DNA of 64,000 nt from an uncultured Eubacteriales bacterium (GTDB lineage Bacteria; Bacillota; Clostridia; Lachnospirales; Lachnospiraceae), in assembly GCA_951800645.1 (NCBI GenBank), contig CATOIK010000011.1, positions 17,533 to 81,532 of the forward strand, read 5' to 3'. Made by a program: the position numbers and the translations under genes. Shown here piece after piece: positions 17,425 through 28,233 of this stretch (position 1 is its first letter; every line of letters starts with the position of its first letter). Below the pieces are notes generated by a model. It ran no database searches. It saw nothing but the letters and a program-made list of their open reading frames with translations, and had not been told where the DNA came from.

Positions 17425-18450
17425 TTACAGGATTTTCCGAATCCAGCCTTCCGGCGCCTCTACGGTACCCATCTGGATACCGGTCAAGGTCTCGTAAAGC
17501 TTTTTGGTTACCGGTCCCATCTCGTTCATGCCGCTGGCAAAGCAGATCTCTTTTCCGTGGTCTACTACCTTGCCTACCGGAGAGATGACTGCTGCGGTGC
17601 CGCACAGGCCGCACTCAGCAAAGTCAGAAAGCTCAGACAGTTTCACTGGCCGCTGGGTTACCTTAAGACCTAAATAATGCTCTGCCACATACACCAGAGA
17701 CCGTCTGGTAATAGACGGCAGAATGGAATCGGACTTAGGCGTTACTACCTGGCCGTCCTTGGTCACAAACAGGAAGTTGGCCCCTCCGGTCTCCTCCACA
17801 TAGGTTCTTGTAGCCGGATCCAGGAACATGTTTTCATCATAGCCTGCTGCATGAGCTGTCATGTTGGCATGGAGACTCATGGCGTAGTTCAGTCCTGCCT
17901 TTACATGGCCGGTACCGTGAGGCGCTGCCCGGTCGAAATCACTGACACAGAGGGTCAGAGGCTTTACGCCGCCCTTAAAGTAAGGACCTACCGGAGTTCC
18001 AAACAGGCGGAACTGGTACTGATCCGACGGCTTTACGCCGATTACCGGGCCGGAGGCAAACATATAAGGCCGCAAATAAAAGGTAGCCCCGCTGCCAAAG
18101 GGGGGAACCCAGGCGGCGTTAGCCCGCACCACCTGGTCTACTGCCTCTAAAAAGCGCTCCTTCGGGAAAACCGGCATTTCCAGTCTTTTACAGGAATCCA
18201 TCATCCGCTCTGCATTTAAATCCGGGCGGAAGGTGACAATGCTGCCGTCCTGCGTGGTGTAGGCTTTGAGGCCTTCAAAGCACTCCTGGCAGTACTGTAA
18301 AATTCCGGCGCACTCGTTGATTACCACATTGGAATCTGCAGTCATGCAGCCCTCGTCCCAGGCTCCGTCCTTATAGTTGGCTACATACCGCATGTCTGTA
18401 GGCATGTAGCTAAATCCGATATTTCCCCAGTCCAGATTTTTCTTTTCCAT
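17425..18450 (-). CDS. ilvE: Branched-chain amino acid aminotransferase
   Basis: 341 residues, class IV PLP-dependent transaminase (about 340 aa typical for the ilvE type II form). It converts branched-chain keto acids to Leu, Ile and Val with glutamate. Visible motifs are YCQECFEGLKAY, the PLP lysine in GTGHVKAGLNYAMSLHAN, FLDPATRTYVEETGGANFLF and ECGLCGTAAVISPVG. It lies between ssrA and smpB with its own promoter. No T-box was found in front of it. Confidence 0.95.
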   Translation of the reverse strand: MEKKNLDWGNIGFSYMPTDMRYVANYKDGAWDEGCMTADSNVVINECAGILQYCQECFEGLKAYTTQDGSIVTFRPDLNAERMMDSCKRLEMPVFPKERFLEAVDQVVRANAAWVPPFGSGATFYLRPYMFASGPVIGVKPSDQYQFRLFGTPVGPYFKGGVKPLTLCVSDFDRAAPHGTGHVKAGLNYAMSLHANMTAHAAGYDENMFLDPATRTYVEETGGANFLFVTKDGQVVTPKSDSILPSITRRSLVYVAEHYLGLKVTQRPVKLSELSDFAECGLCGTAAVISPVGKVVDHGKEICFASGMNEMGPVTKKLYETLTGIQMGTVEAPEGWIRKIL

Positions 18451-18504
18451 GTCTGTACCTCTGCTCCCTCTTTTTATAGTATAGCTCTCACTTGATTAAA
18501 AGTT

Positions 18505-18533
18505 ATTATAGTCTTATTATCCGGTAAAATCAA
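18505..18533 (-). promoter_or_regulatory. SigA-type promoter of ilvE
   Basis: TTGATT (18528-18533), 17-base spacer, TATAAT (18505-18510). The leader to the ATG is about 50 bases. Confidence 0.65.
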
Positions 18534-18648
18534 TGATTCTTTTCCAATTCCTGTATATCTGTCTCTCATAGCTGCCATAACCCAAACAAATTGCAGTTTT
18601 CTCTATTATAACCTATAACTAAGACCGTTTTGCCAGCACCTTTTCTTT

Positions 18649-19110
18649 TTACCGCAGCTTCTCCTTGTACTCCCGCTCTACTTCCCGCTTTGCATCCTTT
18701 TTAGCAAGATCGGCCCGCTTGTCGTACAGTTTCTTGCCTCGTGCCAGACCAATCTCCACCTTCACCAGACTTCCCTTGAAATACACCTGCAAAGGTACCA
18801 GGGTAAATCCCTTTTCCCGGATCTTCCCCTCCAGCTTATCAATTTCGCTTCTGTGAAGCAGAAGCTTTCTGGACCGCAGCGGGTCTTTATTGAAAATATT
18901 TCCCTTCTCATAGGGGTTGATGTGCATGCCGTGAACATACACCTCCCCCTTTTCAATCCTTACAAATGCCTCCTTGATGCTGCAGTGGCCCATCCGGATA
19001 GACTTTACCTCTGTGCCGAACAGCTCAATGCCGCACTCAATTTTCTCGTCAATAAAATAGTCGTGGTAAGCCTTTTTGTTGTTGGCTACCAGCTTAAATG
19101 CATCCTTCAC
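18649..19110 (-). CDS. smpB: SsrA-binding protein SmpB
   Basis: 153 residues, the standard length. The protein binds the tRNA-like part of tmRNA and brings it to stalled ribosomes. Motifs are [54 protein letters not shown] and [19 protein letters not shown]. It begins four bases after the rnr stop, which indicates translational coupling with RNase R, the nuclease that degrades mRNA released by trans-translation. Confidence 0.97.
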   Translation of the reverse strand: MKDAFKLVANNKKAYHDYFIDEKIECGIELFGTEVKSIRMGHCSIKEAFVRIEKGEVYVHGMHINPYEKGNIFNKDPLRSRKLLLHRSEIDKLEGKIREKGFTLVPLQVYFKGSLVKVEIGLARGKKLYDKRADLAKKDAKREVEREYKEKLR

Positions 19111-19114
19111 CTGC

Positions 19115-21256
19115 CTATTCCTCCCTGTCTTCCTCCTTAGCCGGAAGAAAATCGATGGTTCTGGTAAGACGGTCCGTTCCGGAAACCTCTACCTTTACCT
19201 TCTGGCCAAGACGATAAACCTGACCGCAGCGTTCTCCCCGCAGCTCCATCTTCGCCTCATCAAATACATAGTAGTCCCCATGCAGCTCATTTACATGGAC
19301 CAGGCCCTCTACCGTATTAGGCAGCTCCACATAAAAGCCCCAGTTGGTTACGCCGGAGACAACGCCCTCGTAAACCTGGCCGATTCGGTCTGCCATGTAC
19401 TGGCACTTCTTCAGCTTTACAGTTTCCCGCTCTGCCTCCTCAGCTCTCCGCTCTGTAGAGGAGCACTGGATGGTAACTCCTGCCAGAATACTATCATAAT
19501 GGGAAATCCGTCCCTCTGTCAACCTTCCATGGAGATTTTCCTTAATAATCCGATGGATCTGTAAATCAGGGTATCTTCTTATGGGAGAAGTAAAATGGGT
19601 GTAGTATTTCGCTGCCAGCCCGAAATGTCCGGTGCACTGAGGCATATATTTGGCCTGGCGCATGGAACGCAGGGTCAGGCGGCTAATTAAGGCCTCCTCC
19701 TGGCTGCCCTCGATCCGCTCCAGAAGCTTCTGCAGCTCCTTGGGATGCACCTCTCCGTTCTGGGTGCGGATATGGTAGCCAAAGTTGTTGATAAACAGGC
19801 CCAGCCGCTTCATTTTTTCCGGATCCGGATTGTCGTGGGTTCGGTACACAAAGGGCAAATCCTGCCAAAAATAATCCTCTGCAATGGTTTCGTTGGCCAT
19901 CAGCATAAAATCCTCGATAATCCGGGTGGCTGCGTTGCGCTCATAGGGCTTTATCTCCGCTGGCCGGCCTTTTTCGTCCAGAATAATTTTCGTTTCCGGA
20001 AAATCAAAGTCAATGGAGCCGCGGCTGTAACGCCGCTTCCGCAGAATATCCGCCAGTTCCTTCATCAGAAGGAACATGTCTGTCTCTGCCGCCTCCATGC
20101 CTTCCTGCTTTTCCTCCCCAGCCTGGATTATCTCGTTTACCGCCGTGTAGGACATTCTCCGGTCTACCCGGATCAAGGTCTCTGCAATCTCATGGCCCAG
20201 CACCCGCCCATCATAATCAATCTCCATGATACAGCTTAATGCCAGACGGTCCTGGCCCTCATTCAGAGAACAGATTCCGTTGGAAAGACGATGGGGCAGC
20301 ATGGGAATGACCCGGTCCACCAGATACACGCTGGTGCCTCGCTTTAAGGCTTCCTTATCCAGCGGGCTTCCCTCTGTCACATAATGGCTTACATCTGCAA
20401 TATGAACCCCCAGTTTATAGCCGTAGTCCTCTCTGCTGATGGTAATGGCATCGTCTAAGTCTTTCGCGTCCTCTCCGTCTATGGTTACGGTCTGCCAGTC
20501 CCGAATGTCTTTCCGTCCGGCCTTTTCTTCCTCCAGCACCTCATCCGGAATCCGGCTTACCTGCGCCATCACCTCTGCCGGATATTCCTCCGGAATGCCG
20601 TAGGCCTTCACAATGGATAAAATGTCGGTGCCTGGGTCGTTTACATGGCCGATAATCTCTGTCACAACCCCTTCCGGCTGTTTTCGTCCTCCGCCGTAAT
20701 CAGTCAGCCTTACCACCACCTTGTGGCCGGTGACAGCGCCCAGGTCCTTTCCTTCCGGGATAAACACATCTGCTGCAATCTTCTGATTATCCGGGATTAC
20801 AAAGCCGAAATGTTTATTTTTCTGATAATATCCTACCAAAGTCTGGTTTGCCCGCTCCAGCACCTTAACCACTGTGCCTTCCGGTCGTTTTCCGCCTCTG
20901 GCCGGCCAGACCTCTACCTGCACCGTATCCCCGTGCATGGCTCCTCCTGTCCGGTCTGTCCCGATGAAAATATCCTGTTCCAGATTTTCCACGGTCACAA
21001 AGCCGAAGCCTCTGGCATTTCCGGAAAATACGCCGGTCAGCCGCTTTACTTCCGGCAGACCATACTTGCCCCGGCGGGACAAAGCGATGGTTCCGTCCTC
21101 CACCAAAGCGTCCAAAACCTCCTTAAGCTCCTCCCGCTGCTCCCTGGGCACATTTAAAAGCATAGCCAGCTCCTTTAATTTCATGGGTACATAGGTCGGG
21201 TCGCCAAAAAGCGGCGCCAACCGCTCTTTTTTCTCTTTTAATAATTCTTCTGTCAT
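19115..21256 (-). CDS. rnr: Ribonuclease R
   Basis: 713 residues from [13 protein letters not shown]. It is a processive 3'-5' exoribonuclease. An N-terminal winged-helix and two cold-shock OB domains lead to the RNB domain with [14 protein letters not shown] and HIADVSHYV, followed by [23 protein letters not shown] and a C-terminal S1 domain ([17 protein letters not shown]). The ATG at 21256 is chosen because the upstream GTG at 21268 overlaps the ribosome site GAGGAG. No promoter is visible between secG and rnr, so it depends on readthrough past the secG terminator and repeat copy A. Confidence 0.95.
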   Translation of the reverse strand: MTEELLKEKKERLAPLFGDPTYVPMKLKELAMLLNVPREQREELKEVLDALVEDGTIALSRRGKYGLPEVKRLTGVFSGNARGFGFVTVENLEQDIFIGTDRTGGAMHGDTVQVEVWPARGGKRPEGTVVKVLERANQTLVGYYQKNKHFGFVIPDNQKIAADVFIPEGKDLGAVTGHKVVVRLTDYGGGRKQPEGVVTEIIGHVNDPGTDILSIVKAYGIPEEYPAEVMAQVSRIPDEVLEEEKAGRKDIRDWQTVTIDGEDAKDLDDAITISREDYGYKLGVHIADVSHYVTEGSPLDKEALKRGTSVYLVDRVIPMLPHRLSNGICSLNEGQDRLALSCIMEIDYDGRVLGHEIAETLIRVDRRMSYTAVNEIIQAGEEKQEGMEAAETDMFLLMKELADILRKRRYSRGSIDFDFPETKIILDEKGRPAEIKPYERNAATRIIEDFMLMANETIAEDYFWQDLPFVYRTHDNPDPEKMKRLGLFINNFGYHIRTQNGEVHPKELQKLLERIEGSQEEALISRLTLRSMRQAKYMPQCTGHFGLAAKYYTHFTSPIRRYPDLQIHRIIKENLHGRLTEGRISHYDSILAGVTIQCSSTERRAEEAERETVKLKKCQYMADRIGQVYEGVVSGVTNWGFYVELPNTVEGLVHVNELHGDYYVFDEAKMELRGERCGQVYRLGQKVKVEVSGTDRLTRTIDFLPAKEEDREE

Positions 21257-21312
21257 AATTCTCCTCACTGCAACAGCAAACTTGTTATCACTTCACACGA
21301 AGCAGGAAAAAA

Positions 21313-21432
21313 GAGTCCGGTTCACCGGACTCTCGCGCCGGAGCGCGTCTGCGTCAGCAGACATTTTCCTTAAGCGCAAAGTGCGCATCCCGCGGAGCGT
21401 TTTTGTTTCATAGGGCGAACTTTCCTATGAAA
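21313..21432 (-). repeat. 120-bp hairpin element, copy A
   Basis: The element contains, read on the minus strand, TTTCATAGG-loop-CCTATGAAA, GCGC-ACTTT-GCGC, GTCTGC-TGAC-GCAGAC, GCGC-TCCG-GCGC and GAGTCCGG-TGAA-CCGGACTC, then TTTTTT. It starts directly after the T-tract of the secG terminator and sits between secG and rnr. Confidence 0.9.
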
Positions 21433-21436
21433 CAAA

Positions 21437-21462
21437 AAGCACCCTTGTTTCCAAGAGTGCTT
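21437..21462 (-). terminator. Intrinsic terminator of secG
   Basis: AAGCACTCTTG pairs with AAGGGTGCTT and is followed by TTTG on the minus strand. Repeat copy A begins at the last base of this T-tract. Confidence 0.8.
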
Positions 21463-21471
21463 CATCCTTCC

Positions 21472-21699
21472 TTACAGTACATTCAAAATCAGCGCCAGTA
21501 CCAGAAATGCAGCTGCTGCAGCGGTAGTAAACTTCTGCAGGTTGCCCTCCATGGAACGGCCCTTATTCTTACCCCAGTAAGTGTCTGCCATACCGCTGAT
21601 GGCTCCCAGTCCTGCAGACTTGCCTTCCTGAAGCAGCACAACAATGGTTAAAAATACGCATATAAGAATAAAAATCACCGATAAGATCGTCTTCAGCAT
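21472..21699 (-). CDS. secG: Protein translocase subunit SecG
   Basis: 75 residues with two membrane helices (ILSVIFILICVFLTIVVLL and AAAAAFLVLALILNVL) joined by the conserved loop QEGKSAGLGAISGMADTYWG. It is the small non-essential subunit of the SecYEG channel. AGGAGGT precedes the ATG. The order eno-secG-rnr-smpB-ssrA is common in Firmicutes. Confidence 0.95.
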   Translation of the reverse strand: MLKTILSVIFILICVFLTIVVLLQEGKSAGLGAISGMADTYWGKNKGRSMEGNLQKFTTAAAAAFLVLALILNVL

Positions 21700-21732
21700 G
21701 ATTCATGCACCTCCTAAGTAATTAACATTACT

Positions 21733-21761
21733 ATCTTAGCACACTCCTGCAGAAAAGACAA
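21733..21761 (-). promoter_or_regulatory. SigA-type promoter of secG
   Basis: TTGTCT (21756-21761), 17-base spacer, TAAGAT (21733-21738), with a 30-base leader to the secG ATG. Confidence 0.6.
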
Positions 21762-21820
21762 GCACTATTTTCTTACCTGTCCGGGATGCTCTCTATGGTC
21801 TCTCTATGGGCCGCAGTCCT

Positions 21821-23116
<1,296 letters not shown>

Positions 23117-23205
23117 CTAACCCTGTGGCAACAGTTTATAAACCATTACCCATCTAGAATAAGGATAGCCATTTTCCTGAATTTCTATGCTTTCAAATCC
23201 AACTC

Positions 23206-25617
23206 TTAACTTCTCATCTCAGCGCCGTAAGCGTCTTTTAGTACAGCCAGAATCTTCTCAATCACTTCGTCGGTCATGGCGTCGGTTACATCCATTTCAC
23301 CGGAAGCCAGGCCAATTTCAAAGGTCATACTCTTCTTGTCTGCTCCCAGCTTCTCGCTCTCAAAAATATCGAACAGATCTACATGAGCCACCAAAGCGTC
23401 TGCTTTCTCAATAGTTTCGATGATGTCGCCGCATTCTACAGACTTCTTCACCACCATGGAAATATCCCGGCTGGTTTTTGCATAAGGAGATTCCTGGATA
23501 TAGCGGATCTCAGATTTAAATACTGTCTTTAATACATCGTAATTCAGCTCAGCAATAAAGATCCTGGTATCTGCCTTTTTATCCTTTGCAATCGCCAGAG
23601 AATCCACTACATCATACCGCAGCTGGCCGAAGGTGCCAATGAGCTTTCCCTGGCAGTAAATCTCTGCAGTTCTGCCGGGATGCAGATAGGGTACATCGCC
23701 TCTTTTGTAGGTAAACTTCAGGTCATTGTAAGCTGCAAAGTTCTCCAGCGTCTCCTTCATGGAGAAAAAGTCCTCTCCTGCTCCGCAGGAACCGATGCAG
23801 AGGGTCTTTACCTCATCTGGCGTCTCCGTAAGAGGCAGAGACTTGGGACAGTAAACATTGGCAATCTCAAAGAACCGCAGATCCTCATTGCCGTTCTTGA
23901 TGTTGTTCTCCATGGCCTTTACCATAGACGGAGCCATAAAGGTCCGCATGATGCTTAAGTTCTCTGTAATCGGATTTAAAATTTCAACTACATTCCGCTC
24001 CTTTGCATCCTGAGGAATCAAATACTGATCCAGCTCCGGCTTGGCTGTCATCGCGATGGTCTGAATCTCGTAATAGCCTTCCGTGCACAGGAAGTTTTTA
24101 ACAGCCAGCTCCTTGCTCTGAGCGGCATTCAGTCCGCCGTTGGTAACCAGAGCCTCTTTTAAAAAGGTGGGAACCACATGGTCATAACCGTATTCCCGGA
24201 TCACCTCTTCTGCAATATCCTGATAGGTTTCAATATCCTCTCTGTAGCGGGGAACCGTCAGGGTCAGCACATGGCCGTTTAACTCTACGCCGAAGGCCAG
24301 GTTCTTTAAAATCCGGACCATTTCTTCTTCCGGAACCTCAATGCCCAGCACATAATTGACCTTTCCAGTCTCCACCTGAATTACCCGGTTTTCTCTGGAT
24401 GCGCCGGCACTCACATCAAAGCTGGTGGAGCTTACCTTTGCCACGCCCAAGGTCTGCACCAGATTCAGTGCTCTTGCCATACCGCACTCTACGGAATACT
24501 CATCGATGCCTTTCTCATAGCGGGCTGCCGCATCCGAACGAAGTCCCAGGCCTCTGGAGGTCTTTCTTACATTGTCCTTCATAAACTTGGCGGACTCAAA
24601 CAGCACCTCTTTGGTGTTTCCGGTAATCTCGCTGTTTAAACCGCCCATAACGCCGGCCAGGCCTACTGCCTTTACCTTATCGCAGATCAGCAGGTTATTG
24701 GAATTCAGAACCCGGTTCTTTTCATCCAAAGTAACCAGCTCCTCTCCCTCCTTCGCCCGTCTTACCACAATGGATGAGCCCTCCAGCGTGTTTAAATCGA
24801 AGGCGTGCATCGGCTGTCCGATTTCCACCAATACATAGTTGGTAATGTCCACCATGGCGCTGATGGCGTTGTGTCCTACAGCGATCAGGCGGCGCTTCAT
24901 CCACAGGGGAGACTCCTTCTCCTGCACATCGTAAATATAATGGCCTAAATACCGGGGGCAAAGGTCCTGAGCCTCTACGGTAATGCTGATGTCCGGATTC
25001 ACTGTGCCGTCACAGGTATAGGTCATATCAGGAGCCTTCAGCTCTTTGCCCAGGAATGCAGCCACCTCTCTTGCAATACCCAGCACAGACTGGCAGTCCG
25101 GACGGTTTGCAGTGATGGAAATGTCAAACACATAGTCGTCCAGGCCCAGATAGGTCTTAATATCCTGTCCTACAGGCGCATCCTCGTCCAGAATCATAAT
25201 GCCGTCTACACCGGCAGTCTTGTACCACTCCGGATCCAGTCCCAGCTCTCCGCCGGAACAGAGCATGCCGTAGGAAATCATGTCCTTCATTTTCCGGGGG
25301 GCAATCTCCAGGCCATTGGGCAGCTTTGCCCCTACCAGGCAGGCCGGAACCTTGGCGCCTTTAAATACATTGTCTGCACCAGTCAGAATCAAATGGTCGC
25401 TCCCTTTCTCTCCGCAGTCAATATGGCAGATGTAAAGGTGCGTTCCCTCATACTTTTCAATAGAGGTAACCTCTCCCACATAGATGCCTTCCATGTTCTC
25501 GCCCAGATACTCTACGCCCTCTACCTCCAGACCGGCGGAAAACAGCTTTTCCTCCAGCTGCCTGGGGCTGATGTCAATGTCCACATATTCTTTTAACCAG
25601 CTAAGTAATACTTTCAT
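23206..25617 (-). CDS. pheT: Phenylalanine-tRNA ligase beta subunit
   Basis: 803 residues, the standard length. An N-terminal EMAP-like tRNA-binding domain (YVGEVTSIEKYEGTHLYICHI) is followed by B3/B4 editing, B5 and the synthetase-like core, with a C-terminal anticodon-binding FDX-ACB domain (ESPYAKTSRDISMVVKK). It forms the alpha2-beta2 PheRS with PheS, charging tRNA-Phe. It follows pheS by 14 bases and is controlled by the same T-box leader. Confidence 0.97.
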   Translation of the reverse strand: MKVLLSWLKEYVDIDISPRQLEEKLFSAGLEVEGVEYLGENMEGIYVGEVTSIEKYEGTHLYICHIDCGEKGSDHLILTGADNVFKGAKVPACLVGAKLPNGLEIAPRKMKDMISYGMLCSGGELGLDPEWYKTAGVDGIMILDEDAPVGQDIKTYLGLDDYVFDISITANRPDCQSVLGIAREVAAFLGKELKAPDMTYTCDGTVNPDISITVEAQDLCPRYLGHYIYDVQEKESPLWMKRRLIAVGHNAISAMVDITNYVLVEIGQPMHAFDLNTLEGSSIVVRRAKEGEELVTLDEKNRVLNSNNLLICDKVKAVGLAGVMGGLNSEITGNTKEVLFESAKFMKDNVRKTSRGLGLRSDAAARYEKGIDEYSVECGMARALNLVQTLGVAKVSSTSFDVSAGASRENRVIQVETGKVNYVLGIEVPEEEMVRILKNLAFGVELNGHVLTLTVPRYREDIETYQDIAEEVIREYGYDHVVPTFLKEALVTNGGLNAAQSKELAVKNFLCTEGYYEIQTIAMTAKPELDQYLIPQDAKERNVVEILNPITENLSIMRTFMAPSMVKAMENNIKNGNEDLRFFEIANVYCPKSLPLTETPDEVKTLCIGSCGAGEDFFSMKETLENFAAYNDLKFTYKRGDVPYLHPGRTAEIYCQGKLIGTFGQLRYDVVDSLAIAKDKKADTRIFIAELNYDVLKTVFKSEIRYIQESPYAKTSRDISMVVKKSVECGDIIETIEKADALVAHVDLFDIFESEKLGADKKSMTFEIGLASGEMDVTDAMTDEVIEKILAVLKDAYGAEMRS

Positions 25618-25631
25618 GGTTCTACCTCCAA

Positions 25632-26654
25632 TTATGCTTTGAACTGCTTTAAGAATTCCACATCGTTTTCAAACAGCTTGCCCATATGGTTGATGCCGTA
25701 TTTCAGCATTGCGATCCGCTCGATGCCGATACCGAAAGCCAGGCCGGAATACTCATCAGAATCGATGCCGCAGTTTTCCAGTACCTTTTTATTAACAATG
25801 CCGCCGCCTAATACCTCAATCCAGCCGGTGCCCTTGCACAGAGAACAGCCTTTGCCTCCGCACTTAAAGCAGCTTACATCCACCTCAACAGACGGCTCCG
25901 TAAAGGGGAAGTAGGACGGACGAAGTCTGGTCTTTACTTCATCGGAAAACAGCTTCTTAACAAAGGAATCCAGCATTCCCTGCAGGTCACAGAGGGTAAT
26001 ATGCTTATCCACCACCAGGCCCTCTAACTGGCTGAACATAGGAGAATGGGTTGCATCAGAATCGGAACGGAATACCTTTCCGGGAACCAGCACCTTAATC
26101 GGCGGCTTTTTGCTGTCCATTACCCGAATCTGGCCCGGTGAGGTGTGGGTCCGCAGCAGCAGATCTTCTGTCAGCCAGAAAGTATCCTGCATGTCTCTGG
26201 AAGGATGGTCCTTTAACACATTCAGTCTGGTAAAGTTGTGGTCGTCGTCCTCAATTTCCGGGCCTTCAAAAATCTCAAAGCCCATGCCTGCAAATACGCT
26301 TATCATCTCCTGCTTTACAGCGGTTAAAGGATGCAGGTTTCCAGCCGGACGAATCTTAACCGGAACGGTTACATCGATAGTCTCGTCCTGATACTTCTGC
26401 TGCAGAGCGTTAGCCTCAATCTCTTCCCGCTTTGCGTCGTACTGCTCCTGTACCCAGGTCTTTACTTCGTTGACAAACTGGCCGTAAGCCTTTTTCTCCT
26501 CATTGGGAACGGATTTGATCCCGCTCATAAGCTTCTGAACCTCGCCGGTTTTGCTGAGGTATTTTTTCCACAGCTCTGCAAGCTCCGCTTCCGACTTAAC
26601 AGCTTCTAAGTCAGCCACAAAGGCGTTTTTCAATTCTTCTGCATGAAATGCCAT
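25632..26654 (-). CDS. pheS: Phenylalanine-tRNA ligase alpha subunit
   Basis: 340 residues. The class II catalytic core shows motif 2 [18 protein letters not shown] and motif 3 [18 protein letters not shown], plus [11 protein letters not shown] and [18 protein letters not shown]. The CxxCxxxxCxxC cluster in that last segment is common in Firmicutes PheS. The N-terminal 90 residues are a helical coiled arm. AAGGAGAG stands before the ATG. A T-box regulates it. Confidence 0.97.
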   Translation of the reverse strand: MAFHAEELKNAFVADLEAVKSEAELAELWKKYLSKTGEVQKLMSGIKSVPNEEKKAYGQFVNEVKTWVQEQYDAKREEIEANALQQKYQDETIDVTVPVKIRPAGNLHPLTAVKQEMISVFAGMGFEIFEGPEIEDDDHNFTRLNVLKDHPSRDMQDTFWLTEDLLLRTHTSPGQIRVMDSKKPPIKVLVPGKVFRSDSDATHSPMFSQLEGLVVDKHITLCDLQGMLDSFVKKLFSDEVKTRLRPSYFPFTEPSVEVDVSCFKCGGKGCSLCKGTGWIEVLGGGIVNKKVLENCGIDSDEYSGLAFGIGIERIAMLKYGINHMGKLFENDVEFLKQFKA

Positions 26655-26691
26655 GTTCTTACTCTCCTTATATAGTTTTGTTGGAATTTCT

Positions 26692-26719
26692 GATTCACAG
26701 GGCGAACTTTCCTATTAAA
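26692..26719 (-). repeat. Remnant of the 120-bp hairpin element (copy F)
   Basis: On the minus strand it reads TTTAATAGGAAAGTTCGCCC then TGTGAATC, matching the first 28 bases of the element, with decayed pairing. It begins directly after the TTTTTTA of the pheS T-box terminator. The remaining 92 bases of the element are absent. Confidence 0.7.
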
Positions 26720-26726
26720 TAAAAAA

Positions 26727-27008
26727 GTCCCTCTGCAAACGCCGAAGCGCTGCAAAGGGACGATTAAACTTTAACCGCGGTACCACCCAGCTTCCTGCCG
26801 GTAATCCGACAGACTCTCAATATGCGTAACGGGCACAATCCGTCGCAGCTTACTACTCCGTTTCCGGCTTTGGGCTGCGCAGCTCCTGTGGGAAATTCAT
26901 GCATCTGTCTGAACTGAAAGAGGCTTACAGCCGGTGACCCCTTCTCTCTGGCAGAAAACAGCGCACTACTTTGCACATTCATTGCCTTTGTCATTTCTTA
27001 ACGAAATC
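26727..27008 (-). promoter_or_regulatory. T-box riboswitch (Phe) upstream of pheST
   Basis: The leader carries the T-box hallmark GGTGGTACCGCGG (26774-26790 region) pairing with tRNA NCCA, then a terminator CGTCCCTTTGC...GCAGAGGGACTTTTTT at 26727-26761. The specifier loop GAATTTCCC contains the codon TTC (26892-26894), which fits phenylalanine. Uncharged tRNA-Phe should favour antitermination and allow pheST expression. Confidence 0.95.
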
Positions 27009-27016
27009 TAACTCAT

Positions 27017-27045
27017 ATTGTAGTCACGGAACCCAAAAAAGTCAA
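27017..27045 (-). promoter_or_regulatory. Promoter of the pheST T-box transcript
   Basis: TTGACT (27040-27045), 17-base spacer, TACAAT (27017-27022). Confidence 0.8.
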
Positions 27046-27078
27046 GCCCTTTTTCCAAAGCCTCCCAAAGCATGGGGC

Positions 27079-28098
27079 CTACTGCCGCCCTGCCGCCACA
27101 ATCTTTTCAATGATGTCTACATACTCTCCGCAGAACTCATTGTAAACCGGGGTTACTGCCTCCTGGAACCGGGCTTTCTCTGCAGCTCCCAGTTCAATTA
27201 CCACGCAGCCTTCTCTCCGGACCCTGTCCTCCACCTCCTGAGAACGACTGGCCCACAGGCTCCGTTCATACCGGGCTGACGCCTGCGCACACTCCCGGAT
27301 AATAGCCTGATCCTCTGCAGACAGTTTCTCCCAGGTAGCCTGTGATACCAACTGTACCTCCGGAACCCTGGAGTGCTCATCTGTAGTAAAGAACTTTGCC
27401 ACCTGATAATGGTTCATGGAATCATAGGAGGGCCAGTTATTTTCAGCTCCATCAATGATACCTGTCTGAAGGGCCGAGTACACCTCACCATACTCCAGGG
27501 CCACCGGCTCTCCGCCCAGAGCCTTTACCATCCCTTTCATCATGGCTGAATCCTGAACCCGGATCCGCATGCCTTTAATATCCTCCAGCTGCTCAATAGC
27601 TTTGGTGGAGCTGTAAAAGCTTCTGGCTCCTGCATCGTACCAGGACAAGGCCACCAGCTTGCTTCCGTCAAAGGACTGTAAAAATTCATCTCCGATTTCT
27701 CCCTCCAATACCTTCCACATATGATCAGAGCCAGTGTAAAGATAGGGCAGCTGAAGCACATTCAGCTTGGGAATCTGATCTGCCAGCGCGGATAAGGACA
27801 CACGGGCAAAATCCAGGCCGCCAAACTGAAGCTGCTCTATCACATTCCGCTCTGCCCCCATGACACCGTCTGTCTTTACCTGAATCAGAATCCGTCCGTC
27901 GGTACGCTCCTTTACCAGTTCTGCAAACCAGTATGCCCCCTGGGAGGTTGGATAATCCTCCGGCTGGTTTTCCGCATAGGTCAGCACAAACTCCGGCCCG
28001 TTTTCCCCATCAGAACCGGTTCCAGATGCCTCGCAGCCATATACCCCAAGGCCAAGCACTGCCGCAGCAGCCATTGCTGCCATCATCTTTCTTTTCAC
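27079..28098 (-). CDS. TRAP transporter substrate-binding lipoprotein (DctP family), second copy
   Basis: 339 residues with a lipoprotein signal (MKRKMMAAMAAAAVLGLGVYGC), so it is anchored outside the membrane. The DctP fold shows YWFAELVKERTDGRI, MGAERNVIEQLQFGGLDFA, GMRIRVQDSAMMKGMVKALG and GEVYSALQTGIIDGAENN, the last being the family signature; the carboxylate-binding Arg is in MRIRV. The start is GTG after AAGGGG. It follows dctM after a terminator-like hairpin, giving two binding proteins for one DctQ-DctM pair. The ligand is unknown. Confidence 0.9.
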   Translation of the reverse strand: MKRKMMAAMAAAAVLGLGVYGCEASGTGSDGENGPEFVLTYAENQPEDYPTSQGAYWFAELVKERTDGRILIQVKTDGVMGAERNVIEQLQFGGLDFARVSLSALADQIPKLNVLQLPYLYTGSDHMWKVLEGEIGDEFLQSFDGSKLVALSWYDAGARSFYSSTKAIEQLEDIKGMRIRVQDSAMMKGMVKALGGEPVALEYGEVYSALQTGIIDGAENNWPSYDSMNHYQVAKFFTTDEHSRVPEVQLVSQATWEKLSAEDQAIIRECAQASARYERSLWASRSQEVEDRVRREGCVVIELGAAEKARFQEAVTPVYNEFCGEYVDIIEKIVAAGRQ

Positions 28099-28145
28099 GA
28101 TTGTTCCCCTTCCATCATATCAAGCACACAATATCATCAAATGCA

Positions 28146-28181
28146 AAACAGGCACTGACCTATTTAAGTCAATGCCTGTTT
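28146..28181 (-). terminator. Terminator after dctM
   Basis: AAACAGGCATTGAC pairs with GTCAGTGCCTGTTT, followed by TGC on the minus strand. The weak T-tract may allow partial readthrough into the second dctP gene. Confidence 0.65.
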
Positions 28182-28233
28182 ATCATATCCTATTTTTCGC
28201 TATCCTGCAAGTCTCTGCCCACAGACTAAGCCA

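Noticed and set aside
18451..18648. T-box leader for ilvE
   Set aside because: No GGTGG-type antiterminator or specifier loop was found; only a promoter is visible.
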